Shown here one piece after another: positions 24,012-31,773 of a DNA stretch of 34,165 nt. The DNA comes from Clostridia bacterium (lineage in GTDB: Bacteria; Bacillota; Clostridia; Christensenellales; Borkfalkiaceae), in NCBI GenBank assembly GCA_017397305.1, contig JAFQJB010000023.1, forward strand, positions 1 to 34,165. Direction: 5' to 3'. A program made the translations under genes and the position numbers. Below the pieces are notes generated by a model that did not search any database, was not told the origin of the DNA, and worked only from the letters and a program-made list of their open reading frames with translations. Each line of letters opens with the position of its first letter. Position 1 is the stretch's first letter.

Positions 24012-24524
24012 TTACGCTTTAACAGGAACAAGCATCATCCAAATGTTTCTGCCTTCCGTTTGCGGTTGCTTTTCAATAGTGCCGTTATCTTTAACGAGTT
24101 CATAGAACTTTTTCATAACGTCAAGCCCCAATTCCGAGTGCGCCATTTGACGACCGCGCATTCTAATAGATACCTTAACCTTGTTGCCGGCTGATAAAAA
24201 CTTTTGCGTTTGTTTTGCCTTTACGTTAAGGTCGCCAACGTCGATTGTCATTGAAAGCCAAATTTCCTTGGTTTCGATAACCTTTTGGTTCTTCTTTGCT
24301 TCTTTTGCCTTTTTGTTAAGTTCAAAAAGATATTTGCCGTAATTCATTACCTTGCATACGGGTGGGTTTGCATTGGGCGAAATCTTAACAAGGTCAAGTC
24401 CGCTCTCTTCTGCAATTGCAAGCGCTTCTTTTGAAGAAACGATGCCGAGTTGCTCTCCACTCTCACCGATAAGCCTTACTTCTCTATCGCGAATTTCGGC
24501 ATTGATTTGATGTTCTTTTTTAAT
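24012..24524 (-). CDS. infC: Translation initiation factor IF-3, probable AUU start
   Basis: 170 residues from the ATT codon at 24524-24522 (IKKEHQINAEIRDREVRLIG). GAGAGG lies nine bases upstream and the N-terminus matches the family there. In-frame TTG at 24578 would add 18 atypical residues and begin inside the attenuator tail. IF3 keeps the 30S subunit free and checks the initiator tRNA and codon. infC genes in E. coli and Bacillus use the rare AUU start, which IF3 discriminates against, giving autoregulation. The N-domain (IRDREVRLIGESGEQLGIV), linker (KKAKEAKKNQ) and C-domain (WLSMTIDVGDLNVKAKQTQKFL) are all present. First gene of the L20 operon. Confidence 0.95.
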   Translation of the reverse strand: MKKEHQINAEIRDREVRLIGESGEQLGIVSSKEALAIAEESGLDLVKISPNANPPVCKVMNYGKYLFELNKKAKEAKKNQKVIETKEIWLSMTIDVGDLNVKAKQTQKFLSAGNKVKVSIRMRGRQMAHSELGLDVMKKFYELVKDNGTIEKQPQTEGRNIWMMLVPVKA

Positions 24525-24576
24525 GGTAGTGTACCTCTCAATAAAATTTAACCGAGATGTTATCTCAATTTTTAAC

Positions 24577-24706
24577 AAAAAAACGGGTCGCTTAAATTTT
24601 AAAGCAACCCGAAAAAATACGTAATAAGGACGTTTTATCCATTAAAAGTATTGAGCCGAACGAACAATTTTCCGTCGGCGAGAAGGGTCACTTCTTCTTT
24701 AAGCCC
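24577..24706 (-). promoter_or_regulatory. L20-type leader with attenuator terminator upstream of infC
   Basis: On the minus strand the leader runs from a start near 24704 to infC, about 180 bases. It contains a terminator hairpin CGGGTTGC/GCGACCCG (24604-24611 with 24584-24591), completed by one U-G pair on this strand, followed by TTTTTTT. Upstream sequence (GGGCTTAAAGAAGAAGTGACCC) can fold as a further hairpin. Position and layout match the Firmicute L20 leader, in which L20 promotes termination. The L20 contact site itself was not verified. Confidence 0.8.
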
Positions 24707-24710
24707 TATT

Positions 24711-24739
24711 ATAATACAACATTTTTGCCCCTCTGTCAA
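24711..24739 (-). promoter_or_regulatory. Promoter of infC-rpmI-rplT
   Basis: Minus strand: -35 TTGACA (24734-24739), 17-base spacer, -10 TATTAT (24711-24716). No gene or other feature is seen between this and 24830. Confidence 0.9.
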
Positions 24740-24830
24740 ACGTTTTTATATAAATTTCACATTAATTTGGATAATTTTTCTTTAGCTTACTTATCTTTAC
24801 AGTAACCCAAGTAATATCGTTTCCATACAA

Positions 24831-24859
24831 AAAACGGCAAGGGTTATCCTTGCCGTTTT
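24831..24859 (-). terminator. Terminator of the LRR protein gene
   Basis: A 12-bp stem AAAACGGCAAGG and complement with a five-base loop. T-runs occur on both sides, and it lies seven bases past the stop codon. Confidence 0.92.
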
Positions 24860-24865
24860 TATTTT

Positions 24866-27550
24866 TTAGCTAGCACGATTCCAGTAGTAATTATTGTATG
24901 TCACTGCTAAAAGTTTTGCCGCATTTGAAGTGTTTGATAAATCGCTACTTAAAATGTTCGTTCCTCTTGTAGCTGTTGAAGAGAGCGAACACCACCAGCC
25001 ATTAGGATTTACAAAGTATACATTTGTTAATGACTTACAACTAGAGAACGCAGTAGAACCTATACTTGTTACACTATTTGGTATTGTTATGCTTGTTAAC
25101 GAACTGCAACCAGAGAACGCAGAAGAACCTATAATTGTTACACTGTTTCCTATTTTTACGCTTGATAATGAACGACAATAATAGAACGCATAATCACCTA
25201 TACTTGTTACGCTGTCGGGAATTTCTACACTTGTTAATGAACTGCAATTAGAGAAGGCAGAAGTGCCTATAAATTTACAATTGCTATCTATTTTCACAGT
25301 TTTTACACTTGTATCTACTACATCTGCGAGATATAGATATGCATTATCACTATTGCCCAAATATTTTAACCCGTCCTTTTCATTATACTTTAACGAACTA
25401 CAATCATAGAACGCCCCTTCACCTATGCTTGTTACACTGTTTGGGATTTCTATACTTGTTAATGAGGTGCAATAATAGAACGCATATCTATCTATACTTG
25501 TTACACTGTCGGGAATTGTTATATTTGTTAATGCTTGACAATTGGTAAACGCGGAATTCCCTATAACTTTACATCTGCCATTTATAGTGGCACTTGTTAT
25601 ATCTGTGCTCGTAGGAGCAACTAAGTAATGATATCTGTTTTCATCATTCCCTAAATATTTTAGGTTCCCTTCAATGTTATATTGTAGATTGTCACAACCT
25701 TTGAATGCTTCGTTACCTATATTTGTTACGTTGTTACCTATACTTATACTTGCTAATGAGCTGCAACCAGAGAATGCCCTATAACCGATACTCGTTACAC
25801 TATTTCCTATTACTATATTTGTTAAAGATTTACAATAAGAGAATGTATAATCGCCTATACTTGTTCCACCAGTAATCACAACTGTTTTAAGGGTTGTTGG
25901 AACAAAGTCATTCTGTGATGCATGTTCGTAAGCGAATATGTAACCTAAGTAGGTACTTGATTCTCCCTTAAACCCTATGTTTATAAATGGTAAAGCTATA
26001 CTTTTTAATGAGTTGCAACCATAAAACGCAGACTGACTTATTCTTGTTATACTGTTAGGGATTTCTATGCTCCTTAACGAGGTGCATTGGTAGAACGCAT
26101 ACTTTCTTATAATTGTTTCGCCAGTAATCACAACTGTTTTAAGGGATGTCGGGACATAACTACGATTGTCTTGATATCTGCTCGCACCAAACAAGTAACC
26201 AAAATGTGTGTTTGAAACTCCTTCTTTTGTAGCACCTGCAAATGGCAAAGTAATACTCTCCAAGGAATTGCAACCAAATAACGCCGATAAACCTATACTC
26301 GTCACGCTAGTTGGTATTTTTATACTTATTAATTTGCTACAATTATAGAAAGCAACATTTTCTATTCTTGTTACGGGCTTGCTTTTGTATGTGTTTGGTA
26401 TTACAACACTTTTTTCCGTGCCAGTGTATCCTGTTACTGAATATTCTGTTCCTGCACTATTTAAGGTAAGCACTAAGCCATCTGTAAAGATTGTGTATCC
26501 GCAAGTTTGACATTCTCCGTCTACAATTGTGCAATCTTCCGTTGTTTTATCGCCACAGCCATGTGTGCAGTATTTGTAATGCGTGCCGTCTTCGTTAGGA
26601 ATCCAATCGCTATACGTATGCGATAATGCCGAGCCTTGCTTTGTTCTCGTATCGGTCTCGCCACAGCCATAATCACAACGTGCAGTTTCCGTTCCGTCCT
26701 TTTCGCACTCTGCATTGTTATCGTATTGATAATTTGTAAAACTATGGTCTTTTAAGCTTCCATACGCTTCACCACAAATCTCACACTTTGCTTTTTCCGT
26801 GCAAGTTGCTGTTCCGCCTTTATGTCCTTCTACACCGCTCTTTTCACCGCACGCGCATTCATGCCAGTGTTCAGTTTCATTCTTTTTTAACGTACTATAA
26901 TCGTGCGGTTGTACTGTTTGTTTATCCCCACACACACACTCGTACCAGTGTTCAGTTTCATTATGCTTTAATTCCGTATAATCATGCGCTTTTAAGTCGC
27001 CATATTCTTTACCACAAACCTCGCACTTTGCTTTTTCCGTGCAAGTTGCCGTACCGCCTTTATGTCCTTCTATACCGCTCTTTTCACCGCACGCGCATTC
27101 ATGCCAGTGTTCAGTTTCATTATGCTTTAATTCCGTATAATCATGCGCTTTTAAGTCGCCATATTCTTCGCCACAGCCTTCGCACTTTGCTTTTTCTTTG
27201 CAAGTTGCCGTTCCACCATAACAATTTTCGGTCATGGTGTGACTACTATCTCTAGAACATATTTTTGTGTGCGTGCCGTCACCATTGTTAACGCAAGTGG
27301 TGTAATCATGCTCGCCCAACTCTCCATGCTCAAACGTTTCCGTGCCCTTTTCACCACATTCGCATGAGTAAAAATAACTTGCTTTTTGCTTGCAAGTCGC
27401 TTCCTTTTGCAAATACTCGCTTGTTGTTACTTGTTTATCAAACACGTGTTCATGCTTAGATAAACTGCGAACAACAAAAAAGCCCCCTACTGCGATGCCA
27501 CACACTACGAGTATTGAAACCAAAACTTTAATAAATTTAGATTTCTTCAT
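24866..27550 (-). CDS. BspA-like leucine-rich-repeat surface protein with Cys-rich N-terminal repeats
   Basis: An 894-residue protein. Residues 9-29 form an uncleaved signal-anchor-like helix (VLVSILVVCGIAVGGFFVV). Residues 33-370 hold Cys/His-rich repeats of about 53 residues, such as HDYTELKHNETEHWHECAC then CTEKAKCEVCGKEYG; paired CxxC motifs suggest zinc ribbons or structural metal sites. From about 400 to 880, LRR_5 units of 23 residues (YAFYYCTSLTSIEIPNSVTSI) alternate with longer inserts. No LPXTG motif or C-terminal anchor is seen. BspA-type proteins often bind host matrix or other bacteria; a role in adhesion is inferred. AGGAGAGAGAG precedes the ATG, and a structured leader with a terminator lies just upstream. 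Confidence 0.88.
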   Translation of the reverse strand: MKKSKFIKVLVSILVVCGIAVGGFFVVRSLSKHEHVFDKQVTTSEYLQKEATCKQKASYFYSCECGEKGTETFEHGELGEHDYTTCVNNGDGTHTKICSRDSSHTMTENCYGGTATCKEKAKCEGCGEEYGDLKAHDYTELKHNETEHWHECACGEKSGIEGHKGGTATCTEKAKCEVCGKEYGDLKAHDYTELKHNETEHWYECVCGDKQTVQPHDYSTLKKNETEHWHECACGEKSGVEGHKGGTATCTEKAKCEICGEAYGSLKDHSFTNYQYDNNAECEKDGTETARCDYGCGETDTRTKQGSALSHTYSDWIPNEDGTHYKYCTHGCGDKTTEDCTIVDGECQTCGYTIFTDGLVLTLNSAGTEYSVTGYTGTEKSVVIPNTYKSKPVTRIENVAFYNCSKLISIKIPTSVTSIGLSALFGCNSLESITLPFAGATKEGVSNTHFGYLFGASRYQDNRSYVPTSLKTVVITGETIIRKYAFYQCTSLRSIEIPNSITRISQSAFYGCNSLKSIALPFINIGFKGESSTYLGYIFAYEHASQNDFVPTTLKTVVITGGTSIGDYTFSYCKSLTNIVIGNSVTSIGYRAFSGCSSLASISIGNNVTNIGNEAFKGCDNLQYNIEGNLKYLGNDENRYHYLVAPTSTDITSATINGRCKVIGNSAFTNCQALTNITIPDSVTSIDRYAFYYCTSLTSIEIPNSVTSIGEGAFYDCSSLKYNEKDGLKYLGNSDNAYLYLADVVDTSVKTVKIDSNCKFIGTSAFSNCSSLTSVEIPDSVTSIGDYAFYYCRSLSSVKIGNSVTIIGSSAFSGCSSLTSITIPNSVTSIGSTAFSSCKSLTNVYFVNPNGWWCSLSSTATRGTNILSSDLSNTSNAAKLLAVTYNNYYWNRAS
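26797..27170 (-). repeat. Near-identical DNA repeats encoding the Cys-rich modules
   Basis: Stretches of 65-95 bases recur almost unchanged, at offsets of about 160 bases (near 26945 and 27105) and about 240 bases (near 26797 and 27037). The 160-base period equals the 53-residue protein repeat. Such identity at the DNA level indicates recent duplication and a risk of copy-number change or assembly collapse. Confidence 0.8.
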
Positions 27551-27566
27551 CTCTCTCTCCTAAAAC

Positions 27567-27707
27567 AAAAAAGTGTGTCTCATTAAGAGACACACCAAAA
27601 ATGCATCTCTCGATGTTGCGACACATCTTTTTTCCCACATAAAGGCGAGAGAATACAATTTTGCATAGTATTCCCTTTATGTAGGATAAATATTAAGATA
27701 TGTCGCA
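27567..27707 (-). promoter_or_regulatory. Structured leader RNA with terminator upstream of the LRR gene (riboswitch/attenuator candidate)
   Basis: On the minus strand P1 (27707-27695 with 27629-27617; TGCGACATATCTT) is 13 bp and P2 (27686-27674 with 27645-27633; TCCTACATAAAGG) is 13 bp. Each includes one U-G pair that would be a mismatch on the plus strand. P3 GAATAC/GTATTC stacks directly on P2. The P2-P3 bulge CTCTCG (27651-27646) can pair with CGAGAG (27612-27607), a pseudoknot; that segment can instead form CATC-GAGA-GATG. A terminator follows (GTGTGTCTC stem 27595-27587/27581-27573, six Ts), then the ribosome site. I do not match it to a named riboswitch. Confidence 0.7.
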
Positions 27708-27712
27708 TTTTC

Positions 27713-27741
27713 ATTTTAGCACTTTTATAGTACAAAAGCAA
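27713..27741 (-). promoter_or_regulatory. Promoter of the LRR gene and its leader
   Basis: Minus strand: -35 TTGCTT (27736-27741), 17-base spacer ending GTGC, -10 TAAAAT (27713-27718). The predicted start falls immediately before helix P1 of the leader. Confidence 0.8.
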
Positions 27742-27762
27742 GCATCTGTGGATATTTATAAC

Positions 27763-27792
27763 AAAAAAACGACGAACGTATCTTCGTCGTTT
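27763..27792 (-). terminator. Terminator of the metallo-beta-lactamase-fold gene
   Basis: A 10-bp stem AAACGACGAA and complement with a six-base loop, followed on the minus strand by seven Ts. Confidence 0.92.
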
Positions 27793-27816
27793 TTACTATT
27801 TTTTATAGATTTTTGA

Positions 27817-29025
27817 TTAAATTTCAATAGTTTCCGTTATAATTTGGTCTTTATCAAACTTTAACGTTACCGTGTTTTCGTGTGTGTGGTGAACTCTCTT
27901 TTTAATGCTTTCATCTCTTATAAAAGTGTTATAATCGCAACCGCCCTCGCCAATGCACCACTGATATTTTTGGTTAGGAAGTTTCCCCAAAAAGCGAATT
28001 TCGGTTGTTGGCCAAAAGCAAATATCGGGGTCGATTTGTTGATAAAGTCTTTTATCCCCACCGATTAAGCCGTGGTGAGCAAGTTGCAATACTTCACTTT
28101 TTAAATAGTCACCGTAAAGGTCGGAAATTCTACGGCATTCGTCGTGCCCGCAGTCGCCGAGTAGCACGGCTTTTTTACCGCCGTCAAACGTCAAACAAAA
28201 CGCCGCGCTTATATCGTTATAAGAAGTAAAGGTCTTTGGATAATTTGCCTCTGCACTCCAAATAACTTCTACCTCTGCCGCTGCATAGTTATAAGTTTGC
28301 CCCGTATACAAGGTGTATATTTGCACGCCCTTAAGATTGATTTCAATGTTTTTTTCAAACTCTGCAATCTCCCCTTTAACTTTTTCGGTCATTACCATTT
28401 GATTGATTTTATCGCAGTCGGGGAAGTTATAAGATACGGCTTTTACACTTAACTTTTCGCCATACTCTTTAAAAAACTTTGTTGCAAGTTGGATATGGTC
28501 GTAGTCGGGGTGGGTAAAGAACCAGTTTTCGATAACGGGTTTTTGCTCTTTTTTTGTGTTTACTTTCAAAAAATCAAAAAGCCTTTTTGCGTCTTCCTTT
28601 ACGTAAACACCGCCGTCAAACAGCAAAAAGTTGCCGTTTGAAAGCTGAACGCAGTAGCACATACCCGAAAATATGGATACTTGCGTAAGTGAAGGCGGGC
28701 AAACCTTTGCCCCCTTTTCTCCCTCTAAAACGGGTGTATAGTTATCTAAATGAATTATCCTAATCGTGTGTCTTGACGCGTCGAAAAAGACGTGCGCCCC
28801 GCTATGCCCATCGGTGTAGCACGCATAGTAATTTTTATTGTAAGGGTATTGAGAGTCCGCACCTATTTGGCGGTAGCAAGCCTCGTTATAGCCGTTATCT
28901 TTTAAGGTTTTAAGGTAATCAAAAAACTCGTCCACGACGCAGTTGTGCACGACGAGAATTTCCTCCCCTTCTCTCATACTGGTTTTGGGGTAAAAATTCC
29001 CCGCAAGTGATTTAAACTCTATCAT
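27817..29025 (-). CDS. ComEC-like metallo-beta-lactamase-fold protein
   Basis: A 402-residue protein with no signal peptide or membrane segment. The metal motif THPDYDHI has H172, D174, D176 and H177, the HxDxDH variant typical of the ComEC/Rec2 C-terminal domain rather than HxHxDH. Further ligands are likely D291 (LLGDCGHDE) and H317/H318 (LAHHG). An N-terminal domain of about 110 residues is not recognised. Related stand-alone proteins are predicted hydrolases or nucleases. The substrate is unknown, and no competence gene is adjacent, although the pilus operon is in the window. It is a single gene with its own promoter and terminator; GAGGG precedes the ATG. Confidence 0.85.
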   Translation of the reverse strand: MIEFKSLAGNFYPKTSMREGEEILVVHNCVVDEFFDYLKTLKDNGYNEACYRQIGADSQYPYNKNYYACYTDGHSGAHVFFDASRHTIRIIHLDNYTPVLEGEKGAKVCPPSLTQVSIFSGMCYCVQLSNGNFLLFDGGVYVKEDAKRLFDFLKVNTKKEQKPVIENWFFTHPDYDHIQLATKFFKEYGEKLSVKAVSYNFPDCDKINQMVMTEKVKGEIAEFEKNIEINLKGVQIYTLYTGQTYNYAAAEVEVIWSAEANYPKTFTSYNDISAAFCLTFDGGKKAVLLGDCGHDECRRISDLYGDYLKSEVLQLAHHGLIGGDKRLYQQIDPDICFWPTTEIRFLGKLPNQKYQWCIGEGGCDYNTFIRDESIKKRVHHTHENTVTLKFDKDQIITETIEI

Positions 29026-29053
29026 TAGTTCCCTCTAAAATTTCAATACGGAA

Positions 29054-29082
29054 AGTATAGCACATATCCTACTTAAAAGCAA
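29054..29082 (-). promoter_or_regulatory. Promoter of the metallo-beta-lactamase-fold gene
   Basis: Minus strand: -35 TTGCTT (29077-29082), 17-base spacer ending TGTGC, -10 TATACT (29054-29059). Confidence 0.82.
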
Positions 29083-29083
29083 T

Positions 29084-29111
29084 AAAAAAATGACCGCCGT
29101 CGGCGGTCATT
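29084..29111 (-). terminator. Terminator of the SHOCT-motif membrane protein gene
   Basis: A 10-bp stem AATGACCGCC/GGCGGTCATT with a three-base loop, then seven Ts on the minus strand. Confidence 0.93.
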
Positions 29112-29118
29112 TGTCTTT

Positions 29119-30051
29119 TTATTTTATTACGCAATCGAGCAGTGCAACTTTCTTTTCGATATAGTCCATATCCGAAAGAACTTGTTCGTCACGCAATTTT
29201 TTGTAAAGTTTAAGCAGTTCAACAATCTCGGTTTCAGCAGTCACAAGTGTTAGATAATCACCGCCACCTGAAAGCTGACGTAGTTTTTCGTTAGAGAATT
29301 TTAGTAGCTTTGCTTTCTTTTCCATAAAATCGGTCGCACTGATAACGTCGCTATCGAGCAATGCCTTGTATTCAACAAAACATTGAACAAGTGCTTTTTC
29401 GGCTTTAACAACCGCGTCGGCAGAAAGACGTTTGCTCTTTACCCCTCCGTCCTTTTTAGCACTTGGGATAACCTTGATACAAATGATACCACCAACAGCG
29501 AAAATCACATGAAGAATTAACGGCACGTATAGGTTGGTTTTTAGTTTTATCAATTCGGCAAATTCGGGCGCAAATTCTTCCGCAATAAGCACTTCAAGAT
29601 AATTGTTTACGCTTGCATTAAATATGATTGCAAGCACTAAGTAGCAAACCAATGCAACCGCGCCCTCAATCAAAGTGTTGATTAGCACGATGCGAACCTT
29701 TCTTTCATCACCGATAAAGAAGAACACCACGCTCAACGTCATATACAACACTGAAATAAGCAAGGTGCAAACGGATAGCACGCCGAATAGCACGCCAAAG
29801 GTGGACACAAACGATTCGGTCATAAGCCCCGGCATAATCAAAAATTCTTTATAAGCCTCGGCAAAACCAAATGCTAGCATATTGAACCCGCTCGCTCTAG
29901 TCTCTTTAGCAAACGGTCCAATCAATTCTTCCATATCCATTCCCTTAACGACAATTCCGCTCACTCTATAGCAAAGGGCAAGCAAAATCATTAACGAACA
30001 AGCGAATGTAATCAATGAAAGTATAAGTTTTTTTACACTAAAATTTTTCAT
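29119..30051 (-). CDS. Four-helix membrane protein with two C-terminal SHOCT-like motifs
   Basis: 310 residues from the ATG at 30051 (MKNFSVKKLILS), which has AGGAGG six bases upstream; a start at 30177 would lie beyond the promoter. Four hydrophobic segments occur near residues 9-28, 85-112, 123-148 and 175-197. A soluble tail follows with two copies of a SHOCT-like helix pair, SDVISATDFMEKKAKLL and EQVLSDMDYIEKKVALL, about 58 residues apart. SHOCT motifs are short oligomerisation modules common at the ends of bacterial membrane proteins. No function is assigned. It is a single gene, divergent from the oxidoreductase. Confidence 0.8.
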   Translation of the reverse strand: MKNFSVKKLILSLITFACSLMILLALCYRVSGIVVKGMDMEELIGPFAKETRASGFNMLAFGFAEAYKEFLIMPGLMTESFVSTFGVLFGVLSVCTLLISVLYMTLSVVFFFIGDERKVRIVLINTLIEGAVALVCYLVLAIIFNASVNNYLEVLIAEEFAPEFAELIKLKTNLYVPLILHVIFAVGGIICIKVIPSAKKDGGVKSKRLSADAVVKAEKALVQCFVEYKALLDSDVISATDFMEKKAKLLKFSNEKLRQLSGGGDYLTLVTAETEIVELLKLYKKLRDEQVLSDMDYIEKKVALLDCVIK

Positions 30052-30079
30052 AGTAGGCCTCCTAATTTTCCTTAAAATT

Positions 30080-30108
30080 ATTATATTCCCCGAAGCATGC
30101 TTTGTCAA
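30080..30108 (-). promoter_or_regulatory. Promoter of the SHOCT-motif membrane protein gene
   Basis: Minus strand: consensus -35 TTGACA (30103-30108), 17-base spacer, -10 TATAAT (30080-30085). The spacer holds the palindrome GCATGC. Confidence 0.93.
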
Positions 30109-30181
30109 GGGGGTTTTCACTCTTTCTATTGTTCGCCGTGAAATCTTTTTTCTATAATTCAATGATTTTTCAACCAAATTG

Positions 30182-30190
30182 TGATATAAT
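30182..30190 (+). promoter_or_regulatory. Extended -10 promoter of the FAD oxidoreductase gene
   Basis: TGATATAAT, an extended TG-N-TATAAT box, lies about 40 bases upstream of the start codon. No clear -35 box is visible. Confidence 0.75.
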
Positions 30191-30230
30191 AAAAATGTTA
30201 ACTTACGTTATGTAGACGAGGCTATTAACT

Positions 30231-31727
30231 ATGAATAAAAAAGTTGTTATTATAGGCGGGGGTATTTCGGGGCTTATCACGGGGATTTACTTGCAAAAAA
30301 ACGGTTATATTACCGAGGTTTTAGAAAAGAACGCCATATCTGGCGGTGCGTGTATCGGTTGGGAAAGAAAGGGGTGCTATATCGACGGGTGTTTACACTG
30401 GCTTGTCGGCACAAACCCCAGTTCCGCATTCTACCAATTATGGAAGGAAACCAAGGTTTTGGACGACGATACCGAGATTTTTCATCAAGACGATTATGCG
30501 GTTTTTAAGCTAGATAGTGGCAAAACCATCACTATTTGGGGGGATAAGGAAAAGTTGCGCCAAGAACTTACCGCCTTTGCCCCCGAGGACAAAAAGAATA
30601 TCGACAAGTTTATAAAACTTATCAAGCGGTTCGAATCAATCGAAGGTCCTATCGATAGACCCAAAGACCTTATGGGGCTCGGTCAACTGCTCAAAATTGC
30701 ATTCACTATGGCGGGTGCTTACCGACTTGTCAATAAATATTCCAAAATTTCTTGTGCGGAATATTTTAAAAGGTTCAAAAATCCCGAACTTAGAGAGTGT
30801 TTGACCTCGTTTATGGCGCCCTCGTATAACTTTATGAGCCTTCTTTATATGCTATCCCGCGTAACCAACAAAAACGGCGGAATACCAATCGGCGGTTCGC
30901 TAGAGCTTTCTAAAAGGGTGCAAAACTATTATTTAGAGCTAGGCGGAAAGATACGCAACAATGCGATTGTAGAGTCGGTTGATATCAAGGGCGACACGGC
31001 AACGGGCGTAATCTTACAAAGCGGTGAGATTATCCCTGCCGACTGGGTTGTGTCCACAACGGCGGTAGAACATTGCCTAAAAGACTTGCTCGGCGGTAAA
31101 TACCCCGTTAAAGAGATAGATTTAAGGCTTAGCGATATGGATAAAAACCCTATCTACACCTTCACTACCGCGGTGTTTAAGTGCGATGCCGACCTTTCTT
31201 GCATGCCCCTATCTACCCACGTAAATATCGACCCGCCTATCGCGTTCGACACCGAGTATACACACCTTACGGTAAGAAATTATTCTTACGATAAAACCTT
31301 AAAAACCACCGAGGGCAGTACGGTTGTTCAAGTTAGCGTGCGTGGTAACGACCATATGTATTTTTGGTGGAAGGATAAAAAGGTTGCGGGCTCTTATAAG
31401 CAAGAAAAACAAAAATTCGGGCAAACAATTCTCGATATTTTACAAGATAAATTCCCCGAACTTAACGGTAAACTTTCGGTTATAGACGTCATCACCCCTT
31501 GCACTTACGAAAGATACCTAAACTCCCGCCACGGCTCATTCCAAGGCTTTGTTCGTTCCACAAAAAGCAAAACCTTGCCCGGAAATAGCGTGATAAAAGG
31601 CTTGAAGAACTTTGTTCTTTCCGGTCAGTGCGTCTTCCAAGGCGGTGGAATGCCCCCCGCTGGTTGCATGGGCAGATTTTCCGCCCAACGCATCTGCAAA
31701 AAAGACAAAAAGAAATTCGTGTATTAA
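30231..31727 (+). CDS. CrtI/phytoene-desaturase-like FAD-dependent oxidoreductase
   Basis: A 498-residue flavoprotein. Residues 4-35 form the dinucleotide-binding fold (VVIIGGGISGLITGIYLQKNGYITEVLEKN, GxGxxG near residues 9-14). The C-terminus has the second FAD contact typical of the family (FVLSGQCVFQGGGMPPAGCMGRFSA). CrtI-type enzymes desaturate or isomerise carotenoids; relatives act on retinoids and other lipids. No phytoene synthase or other carotenoid gene is nearby, so the substrate is unknown. Cysteines at 49 and 54 near the start (GCYIDGC) are notable. It is the only confident plus-strand protein gene here. GAGG lies nine bases before the ATG. Confidence 0.9.
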   Translation: MNKKVVIIGGGISGLITGIYLQKNGYITEVLEKNAISGGACIGWERKGCYIDGCLHWLVGTNPSSAFYQLWKETKVLDDDTEIFHQDDYAVFKLDSGKTITIWGDKEKLRQELTAFAPEDKKNIDKFIKLIKRFESIEGPIDRPKDLMGLGQLLKIAFTMAGAYRLVNKYSKISCAEYFKRFKNPELRECLTSFMAPSYNFMSLLYMLSRVTNKNGGIPIGGSLELSKRVQNYYLELGGKIRNNAIVESVDIKGDTATGVILQSGEIIPADWVVSTTAVEHCLKDLLGGKYPVKEIDLRLSDMDKNPIYTFTTAVFKCDADLSCMPLSTHVNIDPPIAFDTEYTHLTVRNYSYDKTLKTTEGSTVVQVSVRGNDHMYFWWKDKKVAGSYKQEKQKFGQTILDILQDKFPELNGKLSVIDVITPCTYERYLNSRHGSFQGFVRSTKSKTLPGNSVIKGLKNFVLSGQCVFQGGGMPPAGCMGRFSAQRICKKDKKKFVY

Positions 31728-31733
31728 ACTTAA

Positions 31734-31763
31734 AAAACGGCAGAATTTTCTGCCGTTTTTTGT
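31734..31763. terminator. Bidirectional terminator between converging genes
   Basis: A 12-bp stem AAAACGGCAGAA and complement has A/T runs on both sides. It serves both the oxidoreductase gene (plus) and the SipW-type secreted protein gene (minus). Confidence 0.93.
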
Positions 31764-31773
31764 TTGTTTAAGT

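Noticed and set aside
26521..27255. ORFs on both strands inside the Cys-rich region of the LRR gene
   Set aside because: They are shadows created by the repeats. The minus-strand 894-codon frame has the promoter, ribosome site, LRR motifs and terminator.
27567..27707. c-di-GMP-II, ZTP or THF riboswitch assignment for the LRR leader
   Set aside because: Conserved sequence blocks of these classes were not found; only the general pseudoknotted layout is similar.
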